NCBI GenBank assembly: GCA_017308375.1
Contig: JAFKEW010000042.1
Coordinates: forward strand, 88,962 to 152,961
Direction: 5' to 3'
DNA: 64,000 nt
DNA from: Alphaproteobacteria bacterium
GTDB taxonomy: Bacteria; Pseudomonadota; Alphaproteobacteria; Micropepsales; Micropepsaceae
Below are positions 1-9,915 of this stretch, piece by piece. Each line of letters begins with the position of its first letter. Positions within the stretch are counted from its first letter, which is position 1. The translations under genes were made by a program, and so were the position numbers. The notes below the pieces were generated by a model. It saw only the letters and a list, made by a program, of their open reading frames with translations, was not told the origin of the DNA and did not search any database.

Positions 1-112
1 CCACGCCCAATACATGCGCCAGAAGCAGCCGCGCATCGAGGCGGGCGCTTTCGACACCAGCCCCGGCAAGGCGTGCGGCGGCGGCACCAAGCAGCGCGTC
101 GGCCGACCTCAC
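1..112 (-). CDS. prmC: prmC (hemK), release factor glutamine methyltransferase, N-terminal fragment
   Basis: Only the first 37 codons are present; the gene runs off the left edge. Reading leftward from a GTG at 112 gives an N-terminus containing [19 protein letters not shown], the usual opening helix of PrmC/HemK. The family methylates the Gln of the GGQ motif in release factors. The GTG overlaps the TGA of the upstream prfA (GTGA), so the pair is translationally coupled, and prfA-prmC is the standard arrangement. The catalytic NPPY motif lies outside the window. Confidence 0.85.
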   Translation of the reverse strand, partial: MRSADALLGAAAARLAGAGVESARLDARLLLAHVLGV

Positions 113-1188
113 ACCCCTGAATCCAGCGCAGCCAGGCGGCTGGCCTGATCTTCGGTGATCAGGGCTTCGATCACTTCGTCCAGTTCTTCGCCGGACAGAA
201 TGCGGTCGAGCTTATAGAGCGTCAGATTGATCCGATGATCGGTGACGCGGCCTTGCGGAAAATTGTAGGTGCGGATGCGCTCCGACCGGTCGCCCGAACC
301 GACCAGACCTTTGCGTTCGGCGGCGCGCGCACTGTCCACCCGGTTGCGTTCGGCTTCAAACAGGCGCGCCTTCAGAAGCTTCATCGCCTGGGCCTTGTTC
401 TTGTGCTGGGATTTCTCGGTCTGCTGCGCCACCGCGATCCCGGTTGGAAGGTGCGTGATGCGCACAGCACTTTCGGTCTTGTTCACGTGCTGGCCGCCGG
501 CGCCGCTGGCCCTAAACACATCGATGCGCAAATCCTTCTCGTCGATCTGCACATCGACATCCTCCGGCTCGGGCAGCACCGCAACCGTGGCCGCCGAGGT
601 ATGAATGCGTCCGCCGCCTTCGGTCACCGGCACGCGCTGCACACGGTGGCCGCCGGATTCGAATTTGAGTTTGGCAAAGGCGCCCGTTCCCGCCACCTCC
701 AGTATGGCTTCGCGCACGCCACCCAGATCGCTTTCATGAACGCTCATCAGATCGGCACGCCAGCCCTGCAATTGCGCATAGCGGGTGTACATGCGTACCA
801 GATCGCCTGCGAACAGGGCGGCCTCATCTCCACCCGTGCCGGCACGGATTTCCACGATGGCGGAGGACGAATCCGCCGCATCTTTCGGCAACAACTCGAT
901 CCGCAATTGATGTTCAAGGTCCGCAAAGCGTGCCTTTAACTCTGCGCGTTCTTCTTCCGCCAAGGCGCGCATCTCTGCGTCCGATGCCGGATCGCCGATC
1001 AGCGCATCGGTTTCGTGCAACTGCTTCTCGACCTCGCGATAAGCGTTTACCGCGTCGATCACCGGGGCGAGCTCGGCATGCTCCTTCGACAGTTTGACGA
1101 AATCCGTACCGCCCGCACCGGCCGCAAGACGCGCTTCGATTTCCGCAAAGCGGTTCGATAGCCGGTCGAGTTTGGCAGCGGGAATCAT
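109..1188 (-). CDS. prfA: Peptide chain release factor 1
   Basis: Class I release factor that reads UAA/UAG and triggers peptide release on the ribosome. The 359-residue product has the RF1 tripeptide PxT as PVT (residues 187-189, in [19 protein letters not shown]) and the catalytic GGQ at 231-233. The frame stays open to 1290, but the start at 1188 ([10 protein letters not shown]) is preferred. It gives the normal family length, and the 34 extra codons upstream fall in a palindrome-rich, repeat-like intergenic stretch rather than protein-like sequence. It overlaps the downstream prmC by 4 bp. Confidence 0.96.
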   Translation of the reverse strand: MIPAAKLDRLSNRFAEIEARLAAGAGGTDFVKLSKEHAELAPVIDAVNAYREVEKQLHETDALIGDPASDAEMRALAEEERAELKARFADLEHQLRIELLPKDAADSSSAIVEIRAGTGGDEAALFAGDLVRMYTRYAQLQGWRADLMSVHESDLGGVREAILEVAGTGAFAKLKFESGGHRVQRVPVTEGGGRIHTSAATVAVLPEPEDVDVQIDEKDLRIDVFRASGAGGQHVNKTESAVRITHLPTGIAVAQQTEKSQHKNKAQAMKLLKARLFEAERNRVDSARAAERKGLVGSGDRSERIRTYNFPQGRVTDHRINLTLYKLDRILSGEELDEVIEALITEDQASRLAALDSGV

Positions 1189-1200
1189 GCAGTAAGACCT

Positions 1201-1293
1201 GTCATCCGGGGCAAGCGGCAACACCGCGCAGACCCGGGATCCATCGAGACACGCCACGATCGGCTCCGGCCCGGAGCGATGCCGACGCATCGC
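1201..1293. repeat. Palindrome-rich intergenic repeat-like block between ispG and prfA
   Basis: The 131 bp between ispG and prfA holds three inverted repeats. One is an imperfect outer pair, GTCATCCGGGG at 1201 and CCCGGGATCC at 1233-1242. The second is a perfect GCTCCGG/CCGGAGC at 1263-1277. The third is GCGATGC/GCATCGC with a 4-nt loop at 1276-1293. The first resembles the short extragenic palindromes scattered through alphaproteobacterial genomes (from general knowledge; a genome-wide count would be needed). It argues against the longer prfA start. Confidence 0.5.
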
Positions 1294-1319
1294 TTGCCCG
1301 GACGGCAGATCATAAGGAG

Positions 1320-2456
1320 CTACTGCGCCGGCTCAAGCGCAGGTGCGTCGCCGCGGGCCGCTTCGATCTCCGCCGCTTTCTTTTCGCAAAGTTCGACGAC
1401 GTGATCGATCAGATTCTCATTGTCCAGCCGATAGGACGGCTTGCCGTTGAGATAGATTTGCCCATGGCCCTTGCCCGCGCCGCCACCAGTGAACCCGAGG
1501 TCGGTTTCACGCGCCTCACCCGGGCCGTTGACCACACAGCCAATGATCGAAAGCGACATCGGCGTTGAAATGTGCTTCAGCCGGTCTTCCAGCGCGCGCA
1601 CCGTTTCGATCACCTTGAAGCCCTGCCGCGCACAGGACGGGCACGAAACGATGTTCACACCACGATGGCGCAGGTTGAGCGCCTTCAGAATATCGAAGCC
1701 GACCCGCACTTCCTCTTCCGGTTCGGCGGAAAGTGAAACCCGGATCGTGTCGCCGATACCGGACCACAACAGCATGCCCATGCCGATGGAGGATTTCACC
1801 GTACCGGGGATCATGCCACCCGCCTCGGTCACGCCCAGATGCAGCGGATAATCGCACGCCTCCGCCAGCCCCTGATAGGCCGCAACCGCCAGGAACGGAT
1901 CGGATGCCTTCACGCTGATCTTGAATTCGGTGAAGTCGTTGTCTTCGAGAATCTTCGCATGGTTGAGCGCGCTTTCGACCATCGCTTCCGGGCAAGGCTC
2001 GCCATAACGCTCAAGCAATTCCTTTTCGAGCGATCCGGCATTGACGCCGATGCGCATCGAACAGCCGTGATCCTTCGCGGCCTTGACCACTTCCTTCACC
2101 CGCGCCGCGGACCCGATATTACCCGGATTGATACGCAGACAGGCCGCGCCCGCCTCCGCCGCCTCGATCGCGCGCTTGTAGTGAAAATGAATGTCGGCAA
2201 CGATCGGGATTTTCGCCGCCCTGCAGATCGGCTTCATCGCCTTGGTGGCGTCTTCATCCGGGCAGGAGACACGGACGATGTCGCATCCCGCCTCTTCCAC
2301 ACGGCGGATCTGGTCGATCGTGCCGCGCACATCCGACGTCACCGTGTTGGTCATGGTCTGGACCGTGATCGGTGCATCGCCACCAACTGCGACGGGCCCC
2401 ACATGAATCTGACGGGATTTGCGCCTGTGAATATCGCGATACGCGCGAATGCTCAT
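1320..2456 (-). CDS. ispG: 4-hydroxy-3-methylbut-2-enyl diphosphate synthase
   Basis: IspG (GcpE) is the [4Fe-4S] enzyme converting MEcPP to HMBPP in the cytosolic MEP isoprenoid pathway. The 378-residue protein begins [17 protein letters not shown] and has the TIM-barrel signature [13 protein letters not shown]. Its C-terminal cluster cysteines are visible in [12 protein letters not shown] and [17 protein letters not shown] ribosome binding site sits 5 nt before the ATG. It lies 21 bp after the RodZ-like gene on the same strand, an arrangement seen in many proteobacteria. Confidence 0.97.
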   Translation of the reverse strand: MSIRAYRDIHRRKSRQIHVGPVAVGGDAPITVQTMTNTVTSDVRGTIDQIRRVEEAGCDIVRVSCPDEDATKAMKPICRAAKIPIVADIHFHYKRAIEAAEAGAACLRINPGNIGSAARVKEVVKAAKDHGCSMRIGVNAGSLEKELLERYGEPCPEAMVESALNHAKILEDNDFTEFKISVKASDPFLAVAAYQGLAEACDYPLHLGVTEAGGMIPGTVKSSIGMGMLLWSGIGDTIRVSLSAEPEEEVRVGFDILKALNLRHRGVNIVSCPSCARQGFKVIETVRALEDRLKHISTPMSLSIIGCVVNGPGEARETDLGFTGGGAGKGHGQIYLNGKPSYRLDNENLIDHVVELCEKKAAEIEAARGDAPALEPAQ

Positions 2457-2477
2457 GATGTCCTTCCCCGCCGCTGT

Positions 2478-3464
2478 TCAGCGCGGCGTCTGCACATTCT
2501 TAAGGTCAGCCACGGCCTGTGGGTCCAGCGATACGCCTTCAACGCCTCCGGTTCCAGTGCCCGCGTAGCCGCTGGCCGCGCCATCGAGCAGCAGTTCCAC
2601 CGCATCGCCCTCGCCCGCCTTGAGTTTCAGCCCCGGCGCGTTCGGCACCCGGTATGAATCGCCCGGCTCCAGTATCCGGTTGATATAGACCGTGCCATCC
2701 GGCCCCACGACATTGACCAGGGTCGCCCGGTGCGCCAGCAAGACCACCCGTGGATTGGCATTCTGCAGCCCGAAAACCTCGCCCTTGGGCAATGTTTCTG
2801 CCGTCTGCGGAGTAGTTGATGATGGTGTGATGGCAGTCGTCGCCGCATTTTCACCCGTAACCGGCGCCCCCGGTTCGGGTGCCGGTGCGGCCTGCGGCGC
2901 CGGTGCGGCCGGTGGCGGAGAGACCGGATTCGTGACGGCGGGCTGGGCCGGCTTCGGCGCCAATTGCGCGGGTACGGGCGCTACCGGCGGCACACCCGGT
3001 GCCACGGCGGAGGACACCATCTTGTAAACGCCATAGATCAGGAGCGCGGCGAGGACCGCCGCGATCACGATCCAGCCTTGCGGCAGCCGCCGCTCCACCG
3101 GCTCGATGAACGGGGTGAGGTGCGGATTCTCGGCCCGGCCCGCGATTTCAGTCTTGAACCGCTCCACGTACTCCGACGCGTCGAGCCCCAGATAAAGCGC
3201 ATAGGTGCGCACGAAGCCGACCGCATAGGTCCGCCCCGGCAGCGCTTCGACCCGGTCTTCCTCAAGGGCTTCAAGATGATCCTTGCGGATCTTGAGATCG
3301 CGCGCGACGAGGGCGAGTTCGTCCCCGCGGCGCAGACGAGCTGCCCGCAGGTCCTGGCCCACGGTCCCGAGCGGGGCATCCGCATCGCCCGAAATCTCAC
3401 GCAAATGCAATCGGCCGGAGCCCTGCCCGTTGCCACTCATGGTAAAGCGCGTAACTTTTGTCAT
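2478..3464 (-). CDS. RodZ-like membrane-anchored helix-turn-helix protein (DUF4115)
   Basis: 328 residues. A cytoplasmic Xre-type HTH of the RodZ kind spans about 30-105 (VGQDLRAARLRRGDELALVA). A basic linker leads to one membrane span near 131-150 (GWIVIAAVLAALLIYGVYK). A long Pro/Ala periplasmic linker follows, then a DUF4115 domain near 235-310. RodZ proteins tie the MreB cytoskeleton to the wall-elongation machinery. The position before ispG is the usual one. No clear Shine-Dalgarno precedes either candidate Met (3464 or 3440), so the start is uncertain by 8 codons. Confidence 0.85.
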   Translation of the reverse strand: MTKVTRFTMSGNGQGSGRLHLREISGDADAPLGTVGQDLRAARLRRGDELALVARDLKIRKDHLEALEEDRVEALPGRTYAVGFVRTYALYLGLDASEYVERFKTEIAGRAENPHLTPFIEPVERRLPQGWIVIAAVLAALLIYGVYKMVSSAVAPGVPPVAPVPAQLAPKPAQPAVTNPVSPPPAAPAPQAAPAPEPGAPVTGENAATTAITPSSTTPQTAETLPKGEVFGLQNANPRVVLLAHRATLVNVVGPDGTVYINRILEPGDSYRVPNAPGLKLKAGEGDAVELLLDGAASGYAGTGTGGVEGVSLDPQAVADLKNVQTPR

Positions 3465-3548
3465 CAGGCTACGAATAGCGATTCTGCGCCCGCTATTCCA
3501 CCGAAACGATGCTTAAGACATTTTGAGAAGAAGCGGCAAAAGGCGGCG

Positions 3549-3821
3549 TCAGAGCCCCAGGCTGGAGCGCTTGCTCTGCATCTGAATGCGCGTAACCGCT
3601 GCCTGCGATTGCTGTCTGATGTCATTCCACTCGCGCTGCGTGTGACAGACCCGCGGCCCCGGAAGGCGGGAGCCGGTTATCGGTTCGCCTGCACGGCAGA
3701 CGACCTTGTCCAGATCGGAAGTGCTGGTCGGCGCCGGTTGCGGCGCATCGTCCGCGGCCATTGCGACAACGGGCATCAAAAGCATCGAAGAAAACGCCAA
3801 AGTGAGCAAGGAACGCCGCAT
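3549..3821 (-). CDS. Small exported two-cysteine protein (paralogue 1)
   Basis: 90 residues: a signal peptide (MRRSLLTLAFSSMLLMPVVAMA, cut after AMA) and a short mature region with DKVVCRAG...PRVCHTQREW followed by a basic helix. The start at 3821 is chosen because GGAG lies just upstream and the signal peptide begins there; the frame stays open for 15 more codons. It resembles its neighbour at 3929-4201 in layout: Val-Val-Cys-Arg, 16-17 residues, Arg-Val/Ile-Cys, then a Trp and a Gln/Arg-rich tail. The two cysteines probably form a periplasmic disulfide. Function unknown. Confidence 0.75.
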   Translation of the reverse strand: MRRSLLTLAFSSMLLMPVVAMAADDAPQPAPTSTSDLDKVVCRAGEPITGSRLPGPRVCHTQREWNDIRQQSQAAVTRIQMQSKRSSLGL

Positions 3822-3928
3822 GCCATCTCCATGAAAAGATCGCTGAACACAAATGATAATAGCCAATATTTACACTACTGCAACTGGAATTTGCGGCGGC
3901 TCCAACCTCAATGCTTACTGCGGGACGG

Positions 3929-4201
3929 CTATGGGTTCTTCATCATGGCGCGGCGTTGCACGATATTGACCTGATCCTGTGCATCGCGCCGCGCACGTTC
4001 CCAATCCCGGTTGCTCAGGCAGACAATCCGCCCGTCGATCTGGGGCGAGGTACCTGCGCGCGGCATATGCCGGCAAACAACGCTATCGGGTGCGTCCGGG
4101 TTGAAGCTGACCTGCCGGGGCATATCGTTCGACGACGCGGCCGCCGGCAGTGCGCCAAACGCCGCCGCCACAAACAGAGCGGTTGCAAATGCGTATTTCA
4201 T
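3929..4201 (-). CDS. Small exported two-cysteine protein (paralogue 2)
   Basis: 90 residues with a clear signal peptide (MKYAFATALFVAAAFGALPAAA) and a mature part carrying DSVVCRHMP...GRIVCLSNRDW and a basic C-terminal helix. GTGGAGG provides a strong ribosome binding site. It matches the gene at 3549-3821 in cysteine spacing, the Arg-Ile/Val-Cys motif and the downstream Trp, so the two look like a local duplication that has diverged. Both lie on the same strand, 107 bp apart. I do not recognise a named family; a periplasmic or outer-envelope location is inferred. Confidence 0.78.
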   Translation of the reverse strand: MKYAFATALFVAAAFGALPAAASSNDMPRQVSFNPDAPDSVVCRHMPRAGTSPQIDGRIVCLSNRDWERARRDAQDQVNIVQRRAMMKNP

Positions 4202-4292
4202 GGCGTGCCTCCACTTGAGGGTTGCACTGTTCCCGTGCGTAATGACGCAAGAACAATACGCTCAAGCCTCGGTTCGCGCCATAAACTCACGC

Positions 4293-6557
4293 TTATTTGA
4301 GAACGATGCCGCGTTCGGCTGCGAAGGCCGAAAGCCGTGTGCGCAGCGAATGATCAGTCCGGCCGCACAACTTGACGACGAATTCGGAGACTTCCGCGGC
4401 GTTCATGCTGCGAATCATCATTTTGATCGGCCCGATATGGCTTGGCTGCATCGAAAGCGTGCGCAGGCCGAGCCCGATCAGCGCCATGGCATCCAGCGGG
4501 TGACCGGCCATTTCTCCGCACAAGGACAATTCCCCGCTCGCCTCTGCCGCGCTGTGCACGATCTGACGGATCAGCGTCAGCGCGGCCGGGTTGAGGGGGT
4601 CGTAGCGCCGCGCCACGCGCGGGTTTGTGCGGTCGACCGCGAAGACGAACTGGAACAGATCGTTAGAGCCGATAGAGACGAAATCCGCGCTGCGCATGAT
4701 CTGGGGCAGCATGAAGGCAAGCGCAGGCACCTCCAGCATCGCGCCTACCAGTACCTGCCGCGGCTGCGGGTGGGATAACAGCCGCGCCCGCTCCACCTCA
4801 CGATCGATCAGAGCACGCGCGGCGTTGAATTCCGCCACCTCGCTGACCAGCGGCAACAGCAGCCGCAACGTTCCGCCAGCCGCAGCGGCAAGCAATGCGC
4901 GCACCTGGTAACGCAACAATGCCGGACGATCGAGCGCGATGCGGATCGCGCGCCAGCCAAGCGATGGGTTCTCCTCCCGCTCCCAGCGGGCATAGGGAAG
5001 AACCTTGTCGCCACCGAGATCGAGGGTGCGGAACACCACCGGCTTCTCGCCCGCGGAATCGAGCACCTGCTTGTAGAAGGCAGTCTGGTCTGCCAGCCGC
5101 GGCATGGTTTCGCCGATCATGAATTGCAGTTCGGTGCGGAACAGCCCCACCCCGTCCGCACCCGATTCATGAAGCTGTGGCATGTCGAACAGAAGACCGG
5201 CATTCATCATCAGCCGGATATGCACGCCATCTTTCGTCACCGCCGGCAGATCGCGGATACGGGCAAAGCGGGCCACACGATGCGCCCGCATCGCACGCCG
5301 CGCCTCGAACGCCAGGATGATCTCCGAAGGCGGGCGCAGATGCACCTCACCAATTTCGCCATCCACCGCGATCGGATCACCGGCGCGGGCCGCGTCGGTA
5401 ATGCCTTCCGCCGACCCGACCAGCGGCACCCCCATCGACCGCGCCACGATGGCGACATGCGAGGTAGACGCTGCCTCCTCCAGCACCAGGCCAAGAATCC
5501 GCCCGCGCCGGTAATCGACCAGATCCGCCGGTCCCATCGCGCGGGCGACAAGCACGGCATCCGGCGGCAGTTCCTCTTCGTGTTCGCCATCGCCCGTCAG
5601 GTGACGCAGCAGCCGCCGCGCCAGATCATCGAGATCATGGGCACGCTCGCGCAACAGCGGGTCGCCCAGCCGGTTGACGCGCAGGCGCATGTCATCCTGC
5701 ACCCGCTCGACCGCGGCTTCGGCCGTCAGGCCGGTGTTGATCGCGTCGCGCATACGCGCAAGCCAGCCCTGATCGTAGGTGAACAGGCGATAAGTCTCGA
5801 TCACCTCGCGGCCCTCGCCGGTCAGATCGAGTTCGCTGGAATCGAGCATCCGGTCTACGGACAGTCTGAGGCCGCCAATCGCATCGTCCAGCCGTTTCAA
5901 TTCGATGACCGGATTGTCGGCGATCATGCGCTCGACCCTCACGCGCGGTTCGTGCAGCACCACACGGCCCACCGCCACGCCTTCGCACAATCCTTCGGCA
6001 TGAAAGGCGAGCGGCCGGTCGGGCCGCAGCTCCGGTTCATCCAGTTCGGCGATATCGAACAGATTGCCTTGCGCCACCACCTCGGCCAGCACCATGGCCA
6101 CGGTCTGCAGCGCCTCAACTTCCTCTTCGGCATATTGGCGCGCAGTCTTGTTCTGTACCGTCAGCACGCCGAACACCTGCCCGCCGCGCACGATCGGCAC
6201 GCCAAGAAAGGATTTGTACGGGTCTTCGCCTGTTTCCGGGCGGTAGGAGAAATGCGGGTCGGACGGTGCGTCGCTGAGGTTCACGGCATCCGCCGTCTCG
6301 GCCACCCAGCCGACAAGGCCCTCCCCCTGCTTCAGCCGCGTATTGTGAACAGCCGACGGATTCAGGCCCTCGGTCGCGAACAGTTCAAGCAGGTTGCCCG
6401 CACGCCGGAGATAGATCGAGCAAACCTCCGCCACCATGATGGAAGCGATGACGGAAACAAGCTTGTTCAGCCGTGTCTGCGCACTGCCTGGTTCCGCCAT
6501 GATCTCGCGCAGGCGGCGCAGCAGCAGCCGGGGCCCGCGTGCGGAAACAGGCGCCAT
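4293..6557 (-). CDS. ptsP: Phosphoenolpyruvate-protein phosphotransferase of the nitrogen PTS (EI-Ntr)
   Basis: 754 residues: an N-terminal GAF sensor domain (about 20-165), then the enzyme I core with the phosphohistidine loop STSHVAIVARSMGVP and a PEP-binding barrel (VGLFRTELQFM, SIGSNDLFQF, LCGEMAG). EI-Ntr takes phosphate from PEP and passes it to NPr and EIIA-Ntr, a regulatory cascade linked to nitrogen, potassium and (p)ppGpp control. A textbook AGGAGG site precedes the ATG. It follows lysC by 60 bp on the same strand, the usual alphaproteobacterial order. Confidence 0.96.
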   Translation of the reverse strand: MAPVSARGPRLLLRRLREIMAEPGSAQTRLNKLVSVIASIMVAEVCSIYLRRAGNLLELFATEGLNPSAVHNTRLKQGEGLVGWVAETADAVNLSDAPSDPHFSYRPETGEDPYKSFLGVPIVRGGQVFGVLTVQNKTARQYAEEEVEALQTVAMVLAEVVAQGNLFDIAELDEPELRPDRPLAFHAEGLCEGVAVGRVVLHEPRVRVERMIADNPVIELKRLDDAIGGLRLSVDRMLDSSELDLTGEGREVIETYRLFTYDQGWLARMRDAINTGLTAEAAVERVQDDMRLRVNRLGDPLLRERAHDLDDLARRLLRHLTGDGEHEEELPPDAVLVARAMGPADLVDYRRGRILGLVLEEAASTSHVAIVARSMGVPLVGSAEGITDAARAGDPIAVDGEIGEVHLRPPSEIILAFEARRAMRAHRVARFARIRDLPAVTKDGVHIRLMMNAGLLFDMPQLHESGADGVGLFRTELQFMIGETMPRLADQTAFYKQVLDSAGEKPVVFRTLDLGGDKVLPYARWEREENPSLGWRAIRIALDRPALLRYQVRALLAAAAGGTLRLLLPLVSEVAEFNAARALIDREVERARLLSHPQPRQVLVGAMLEVPALAFMLPQIMRSADFVSIGSNDLFQFVFAVDRTNPRVARRYDPLNPAALTLIRQIVHSAAEASGELSLCGEMAGHPLDAMALIGLGLRTLSMQPSHIGPIKMMIRSMNAAEVSEFVVKLCGRTDHSLRTRLSAFAAERGIVLK

Positions 6558-6617
6558 GATCAGCCTCCTATGCCCCGCGCATGGGGAATACCGGAATGGA
6601 ACGGAGGCCGGATATTG

Positions 6618-7868
6618 TCATGGACCATCCAGATCGTAAGCGGAATGAAGCGCACGAACCGCGAGTTCGACATAGTCTTCCGAGATCAGAACACTGACCT
6701 TGATTTCCGATGTCGAGATCACCTGGATATTGATGCCTTTTTCCGACAGCGTGCGGAACATGGTCTGTGCCACGCCGGGATGGGCCCGCATCCCGATACC
6801 GATGATCGAAACCTTGGCGACATGGGCATCCGACGTGATGTCCTTGTAACCGATGGTGGGCGCCGCCGCCTCAATCGCGGCCATGGCGCGGCCAAGTTCA
6901 TTGCGATTGCAGGTGAAGGTCAGGTCCGTCCGCCGCCCGTCCGGCGAGACGTTCTGCACGATCATGTCCACATTGATGCCGGCGTCGGCCAGCGGGCCGA
7001 AAATGGCCGCCGCCACACCGGGCTGATCCGAAATGCGGTGCAGCGTGATCTTCGCTTCATCCCGCGAATAGGCAATTCCGGTGACTGGTTTCTTTTCCAC
7101 GATATCGTCCTCGTCACAAAGCAGTGTGCCGCCTGCACCGGCATCAAAAGTAGAGAGCACGCGCACCGGCACGCGATGCACCATCGCGGTCTCGACCGAG
7201 CGGGTCTGCAGCACCTTGGCACCCAGCGATGCCATTTCGAGCATTTCCTCGAACGCGATTTTTTCCAGCCGGCGCGCTTTCGGCACGATGCGGGGGTCGG
7301 TGGTATAGACCCCATCCACGTCGGTATAGATGTCACAACGGTCGGCCTGAAGTGCTGCCGCCACCGCAACCGCACTGGTGTCCGAACCGCCACGGCCAAG
7401 CGTGGTGATGCGGTTGTCGGGCGCCACGCCCTGAAACCCGGCCACCACGGCCACCTGTCCCTGCTCCAGCCGCTCGTTGATCAGCTTGGGCTTGAACGAT
7501 TCGATCATGCCCTCGACCTCGATCGCCTCGATCCGTGCCGCCCCGTGCATGGCGGAGGTCTTGAGCGGCATCTGCCAGCCGAGCCAGGAGCGCGCATTCA
7601 CCCCGATTGCCGCCAGCGCGATGGCGGTCAACCCCGCCGTCACCTGCTCACCCGAAGCGACAACGACGTCATATTCACGGGCGTCGTGAAGGGGCGAAAG
7701 CTCCCGCACCCAGCCGACCAGTTTGTTGGTCTCGCCCGCCATGGCCGAAACCACCACGGCGACCTGGTTGCCGAGATCGACCTCGCGTTTCACCAGCGTT
7801 GCCACATGCCGGATACGATCGAGATCGGCCACCGAGGTGCCGCCGAATTTCATGACGATTTTGGCCAT
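6618..7868 (-). CDS. lysC: Aspartate kinase
   Basis: Catalyses the first step of the aspartate family (Lys, Met, Thr, diaminopimelate): phosphorylation of aspartate. The 416-residue monofunctional enzyme opens [20 protein letters not shown] and carries tandem C-terminal ACT domains (about 260-416), which give feedback inhibition in the family. The start at 7868 is set by the conserved N-terminus; 20 further open codons upstream do not look like protein. It is probably cotranscribed with ptsP and is divergent from ubiG. Confidence 0.96.
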   Translation of the reverse strand: MAKIVMKFGGTSVADLDRIRHVATLVKREVDLGNQVAVVVSAMAGETNKLVGWVRELSPLHDAREYDVVVASGEQVTAGLTAIALAAIGVNARSWLGWQMPLKTSAMHGAARIEAIEVEGMIESFKPKLINERLEQGQVAVVAGFQGVAPDNRITTLGRGGSDTSAVAVAAALQADRCDIYTDVDGVYTTDPRIVPKARRLEKIAFEEMLEMASLGAKVLQTRSVETAMVHRVPVRVLSTFDAGAGGTLLCDEDDIVEKKPVTGIAYSRDEAKITLHRISDQPGVAAAIFGPLADAGINVDMIVQNVSPDGRRTDLTFTCNRNELGRAMAAIEAAAPTIGYKDITSDAHVAKVSIIGIGMRAHPGVAQTMFRTLSEKGINIQVISTSEIKVSVLISEDYVELAVRALHSAYDLDGP

Positions 7869-8028
7869 GCCTGCTGTGAACCACGTTTGCTGTCTGAAGG
7901 GGATACATAGACGGCAGGCCGGTGCCACTCAATGCGCCAGAAGGCGCGGATTGGGCTTTAAGCGCCACTTTTTGCCGGTTGCGCCGCTCCTGATGACCGG
8001 GGCGGCCGGCTTCGCTATGGTCCCGCCC

Positions 8029-8838
8029 ATGAACACGGCAGAAGCAAACGCGGCAGACCCAGCGGCACCGGACGCATCGCCCCCGGGTGGCCCAGCCTCG
8101 GTCGATCCAAGCGAGATCGAGAAATTTTCCGCCATGGCCGCGGAATGGTGGGATCCGGAAGGCAAATTCGCACCGCTGCACAAATTCAATCCGGTCCGGC
8201 TTGGCTTCATCCGCGGCACAGCCGCGGCCCATTTTCGCCGAGCCGGAACAGGCCTGCGGCCGTTCGAGGGCCTGCACCTGCTCGACATCGGTTGCGGCGG
8301 CGGGCTGCTGTCCGAACCCATGGCCCGGCTGGGCTTTGCGGTAACCGGCGCGGATGCCGCGGTGCGCAATGTCGAGACCGCCCGGGCCCACGCCGCGGAA
8401 AGCGGGCTCGCCATCACCTATCGCGCCACCACCGCCGAATCGCTTGCGGTCGAAGGTGCACATTTCGATGTGATCCTGAATATGGAAGTGGTGGAGCATG
8501 TCGCCGACCTCGACAGTTTCCTGCGGGCGTCAGCAGAGATGCTTTCCCCCGGCGGACTGATGATCGTCGCGACGCTGAACAAGACATTGCGTTCGCTGGC
8601 GCTGGCAAAATTCGCCGCCGAATATGTGCTGGGCTGGCTGCCGCGCGGCACACACGACTGGAGCCGTTTCATCAGCCCGGCAACACTTCAACAGGCGCTG
8701 GAACAGGCCGGGCTCAACGTCCAGAAAATACAGGGGGTCTCATTCAACCCGCTGACATGGGACTGGCGGCTGTCCGACGACCTGGCCGTTAACTACATGA
8801 TCACAAGCACGAAAGATCACGAGCCGGTGCGCGTATAG
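8029..8838 (+). CDS. ubiG: Bifunctional ubiquinone biosynthesis O-methyltransferase
   Basis: 269-residue class I SAM methyltransferase that performs both O-methylations of ubiquinone synthesis. The SAM loop [18 protein letters not shown] and the UbiG hallmarks [19 protein letters not shown] and THDWSRFI are present. Two starts are possible: ATG at 8029 (used) and ATG at 7994; neither has a clear Shine-Dalgarno. The gene diverges from lysC. Confidence 0.95.
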   Translation: MNTAEANAADPAAPDASPPGGPASVDPSEIEKFSAMAAEWWDPEGKFAPLHKFNPVRLGFIRGTAAAHFRRAGTGLRPFEGLHLLDIGCGGGLLSEPMARLGFAVTGADAAVRNVETARAHAAESGLAITYRATTAESLAVEGAHFDVILNMEVVEHVADLDSFLRASAEMLSPGGLMIVATLNKTLRSLALAKFAAEYVLGWLPRGTHDWSRFISPATLQQALEQAGLNVQKIQGVSFNPLTWDWRLSDDLAVNYMITSTKDHEPVRV

Positions 8839-8873
8839 GATTTATTTTGTTTAATTGTGGTTGTACGCTTGGC

Positions 8874-8883
8874 GGAATATTCC
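8874..8883. promoter_or_regulatory. Palindrome upstream of the AraC-family gene
   Basis: A perfect 10-bp palindrome GGAATATTCC sits in the AT-rich 85-bp gap between ubiG and the AraC-type regulator, 41 bp before the chosen ATG. Its place fits an operator, perhaps autoregulatory, but this is inference from position only. Confidence 0.25.
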
Positions 8884-8923
8884 ACAGCGTATTTTCGCAA
8901 TCCCAACAAGACGCGCGCGAAAA

Positions 8924-9895
8924 ATGACCGGCCCGCATATTGGCGAATTCTATCGTATTTCGACCGATTCGGTTCGGGCGCAGGAACGGTTCAACTTCTG
9001 GCGGACGCATCATCAGCAGCTCGACTTGCGGCTGACGGACCCAACCGCGGAAAATCAGTTCGAGGGTGAAATTCTCGAATGTCTCGGGCCGGAGGGTGCG
9101 CTTTTCGGCCATTCGAAAAGCACCGGCGTGGTCAGCCATTTCGGCCGCGCGCCCGCAAACCATATTCTGCTGAGCCATGTGCAAAGCGGGATCGTGGAAG
9201 TCCGCCACAATCGTGATGGCGGCTTTTATGGCGAAACCCCGAATGGCCTCACCATGATGGATACGAGGCACAACATGACCTCGGCCTCGCCGGGACGGTT
9301 CTCGCATCTTTATCTGACATTGCCCGAGCCATACGTCGCCCAGGTACTGGGTCATGGCGATTTGGGCTTGCGCGCCGTGCAGCGGCTGCCGGAGACGGGC
9401 CTGTTTCCCTTTGTGCTGACACAAATGAAGTTGCTCGCGGCCAATTGGGACCAACTCGGGCCGGAGGAAGCATCGGCCGCCATTCAATCCATGGCAGGCC
9501 TTGCGCTGACAGGCTTGCGCCAGTTGGCGCGCGGCCCGCTGGACAGGGACGACAACGTCGCGACGCATGCGCTTTACAGGGCGGCCTGCCGTTACATCGA
9601 ACGCCACGCTGTGACCCATCAGATCGCGGCCGTCGAAATCGCCAGCATACTTGGCTGTTCACGCGCGCATCTTTATCGCGTTTTCGCCGCGCACGGCACG
9701 ACCATCGGCGAAGTGATCCGCAAGGCCAATCTGGACAAAGCCAGATGGATGCTTTCCAAGGGCCGGCCGCTGGCCCGCATCGCGTGGGAAACCGGCTATG
9801 CCGACACGGCATCTTTCGGCCGCGCCTTCAAAAAGCACTTCGGCCTGACGCCGGGGGAATACCGCGCCCAAAACGGGCAGGCCCTAAAGGGCTGA
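8924..9895 (+). CDS. AraC-family transcriptional regulator
   Basis: 323 residues. The N-terminal two thirds resemble the AraC-binding-like domain found in regulators of aromatic or aliphatic catabolism (RISTDSVRAQERFNFWR, FGRAPANHILLSHVQSG). The C-terminal 100 residues form the double HTH (IASILGCSRAHLYRVFAAHG and ARIAWETGYADTASFGRAFK, ending HFGLTPGEYRAQ). ATG 8924 is chosen; the frame also stays open from a TTG at 8855. It converges on the AhpD-like gene. Its effector is unknown. Confidence 0.88.
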   Translation: MTGPHIGEFYRISTDSVRAQERFNFWRTHHQQLDLRLTDPTAENQFEGEILECLGPEGALFGHSKSTGVVSHFGRAPANHILLSHVQSGIVEVRHNRDGGFYGETPNGLTMMDTRHNMTSASPGRFSHLYLTLPEPYVAQVLGHGDLGLRAVQRLPETGLFPFVLTQMKLLAANWDQLGPEEASAAIQSMAGLALTGLRQLARGPLDRDDNVATHALYRAACRYIERHAVTHQIAAVEIASILGCSRAHLYRVFAAHGTTIGEVIRKANLDKARWMLSKGRPLARIAWETGYADTASFGRAFKKHFGLTPGEYRAQNGQALKG

Positions 9896-9915
9896 AGAGA
9901 GCCCCACGCCCTTCA

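Noticed and set aside
5124..7910. A 928-codon plus-strand open frame opposite ptsP and lysC
   Set aside because: It mirrors two well-identified genes. The product is His/Arg/Gln-rich with no domain, the usual appearance of an antisense shadow in GC-rich DNA.
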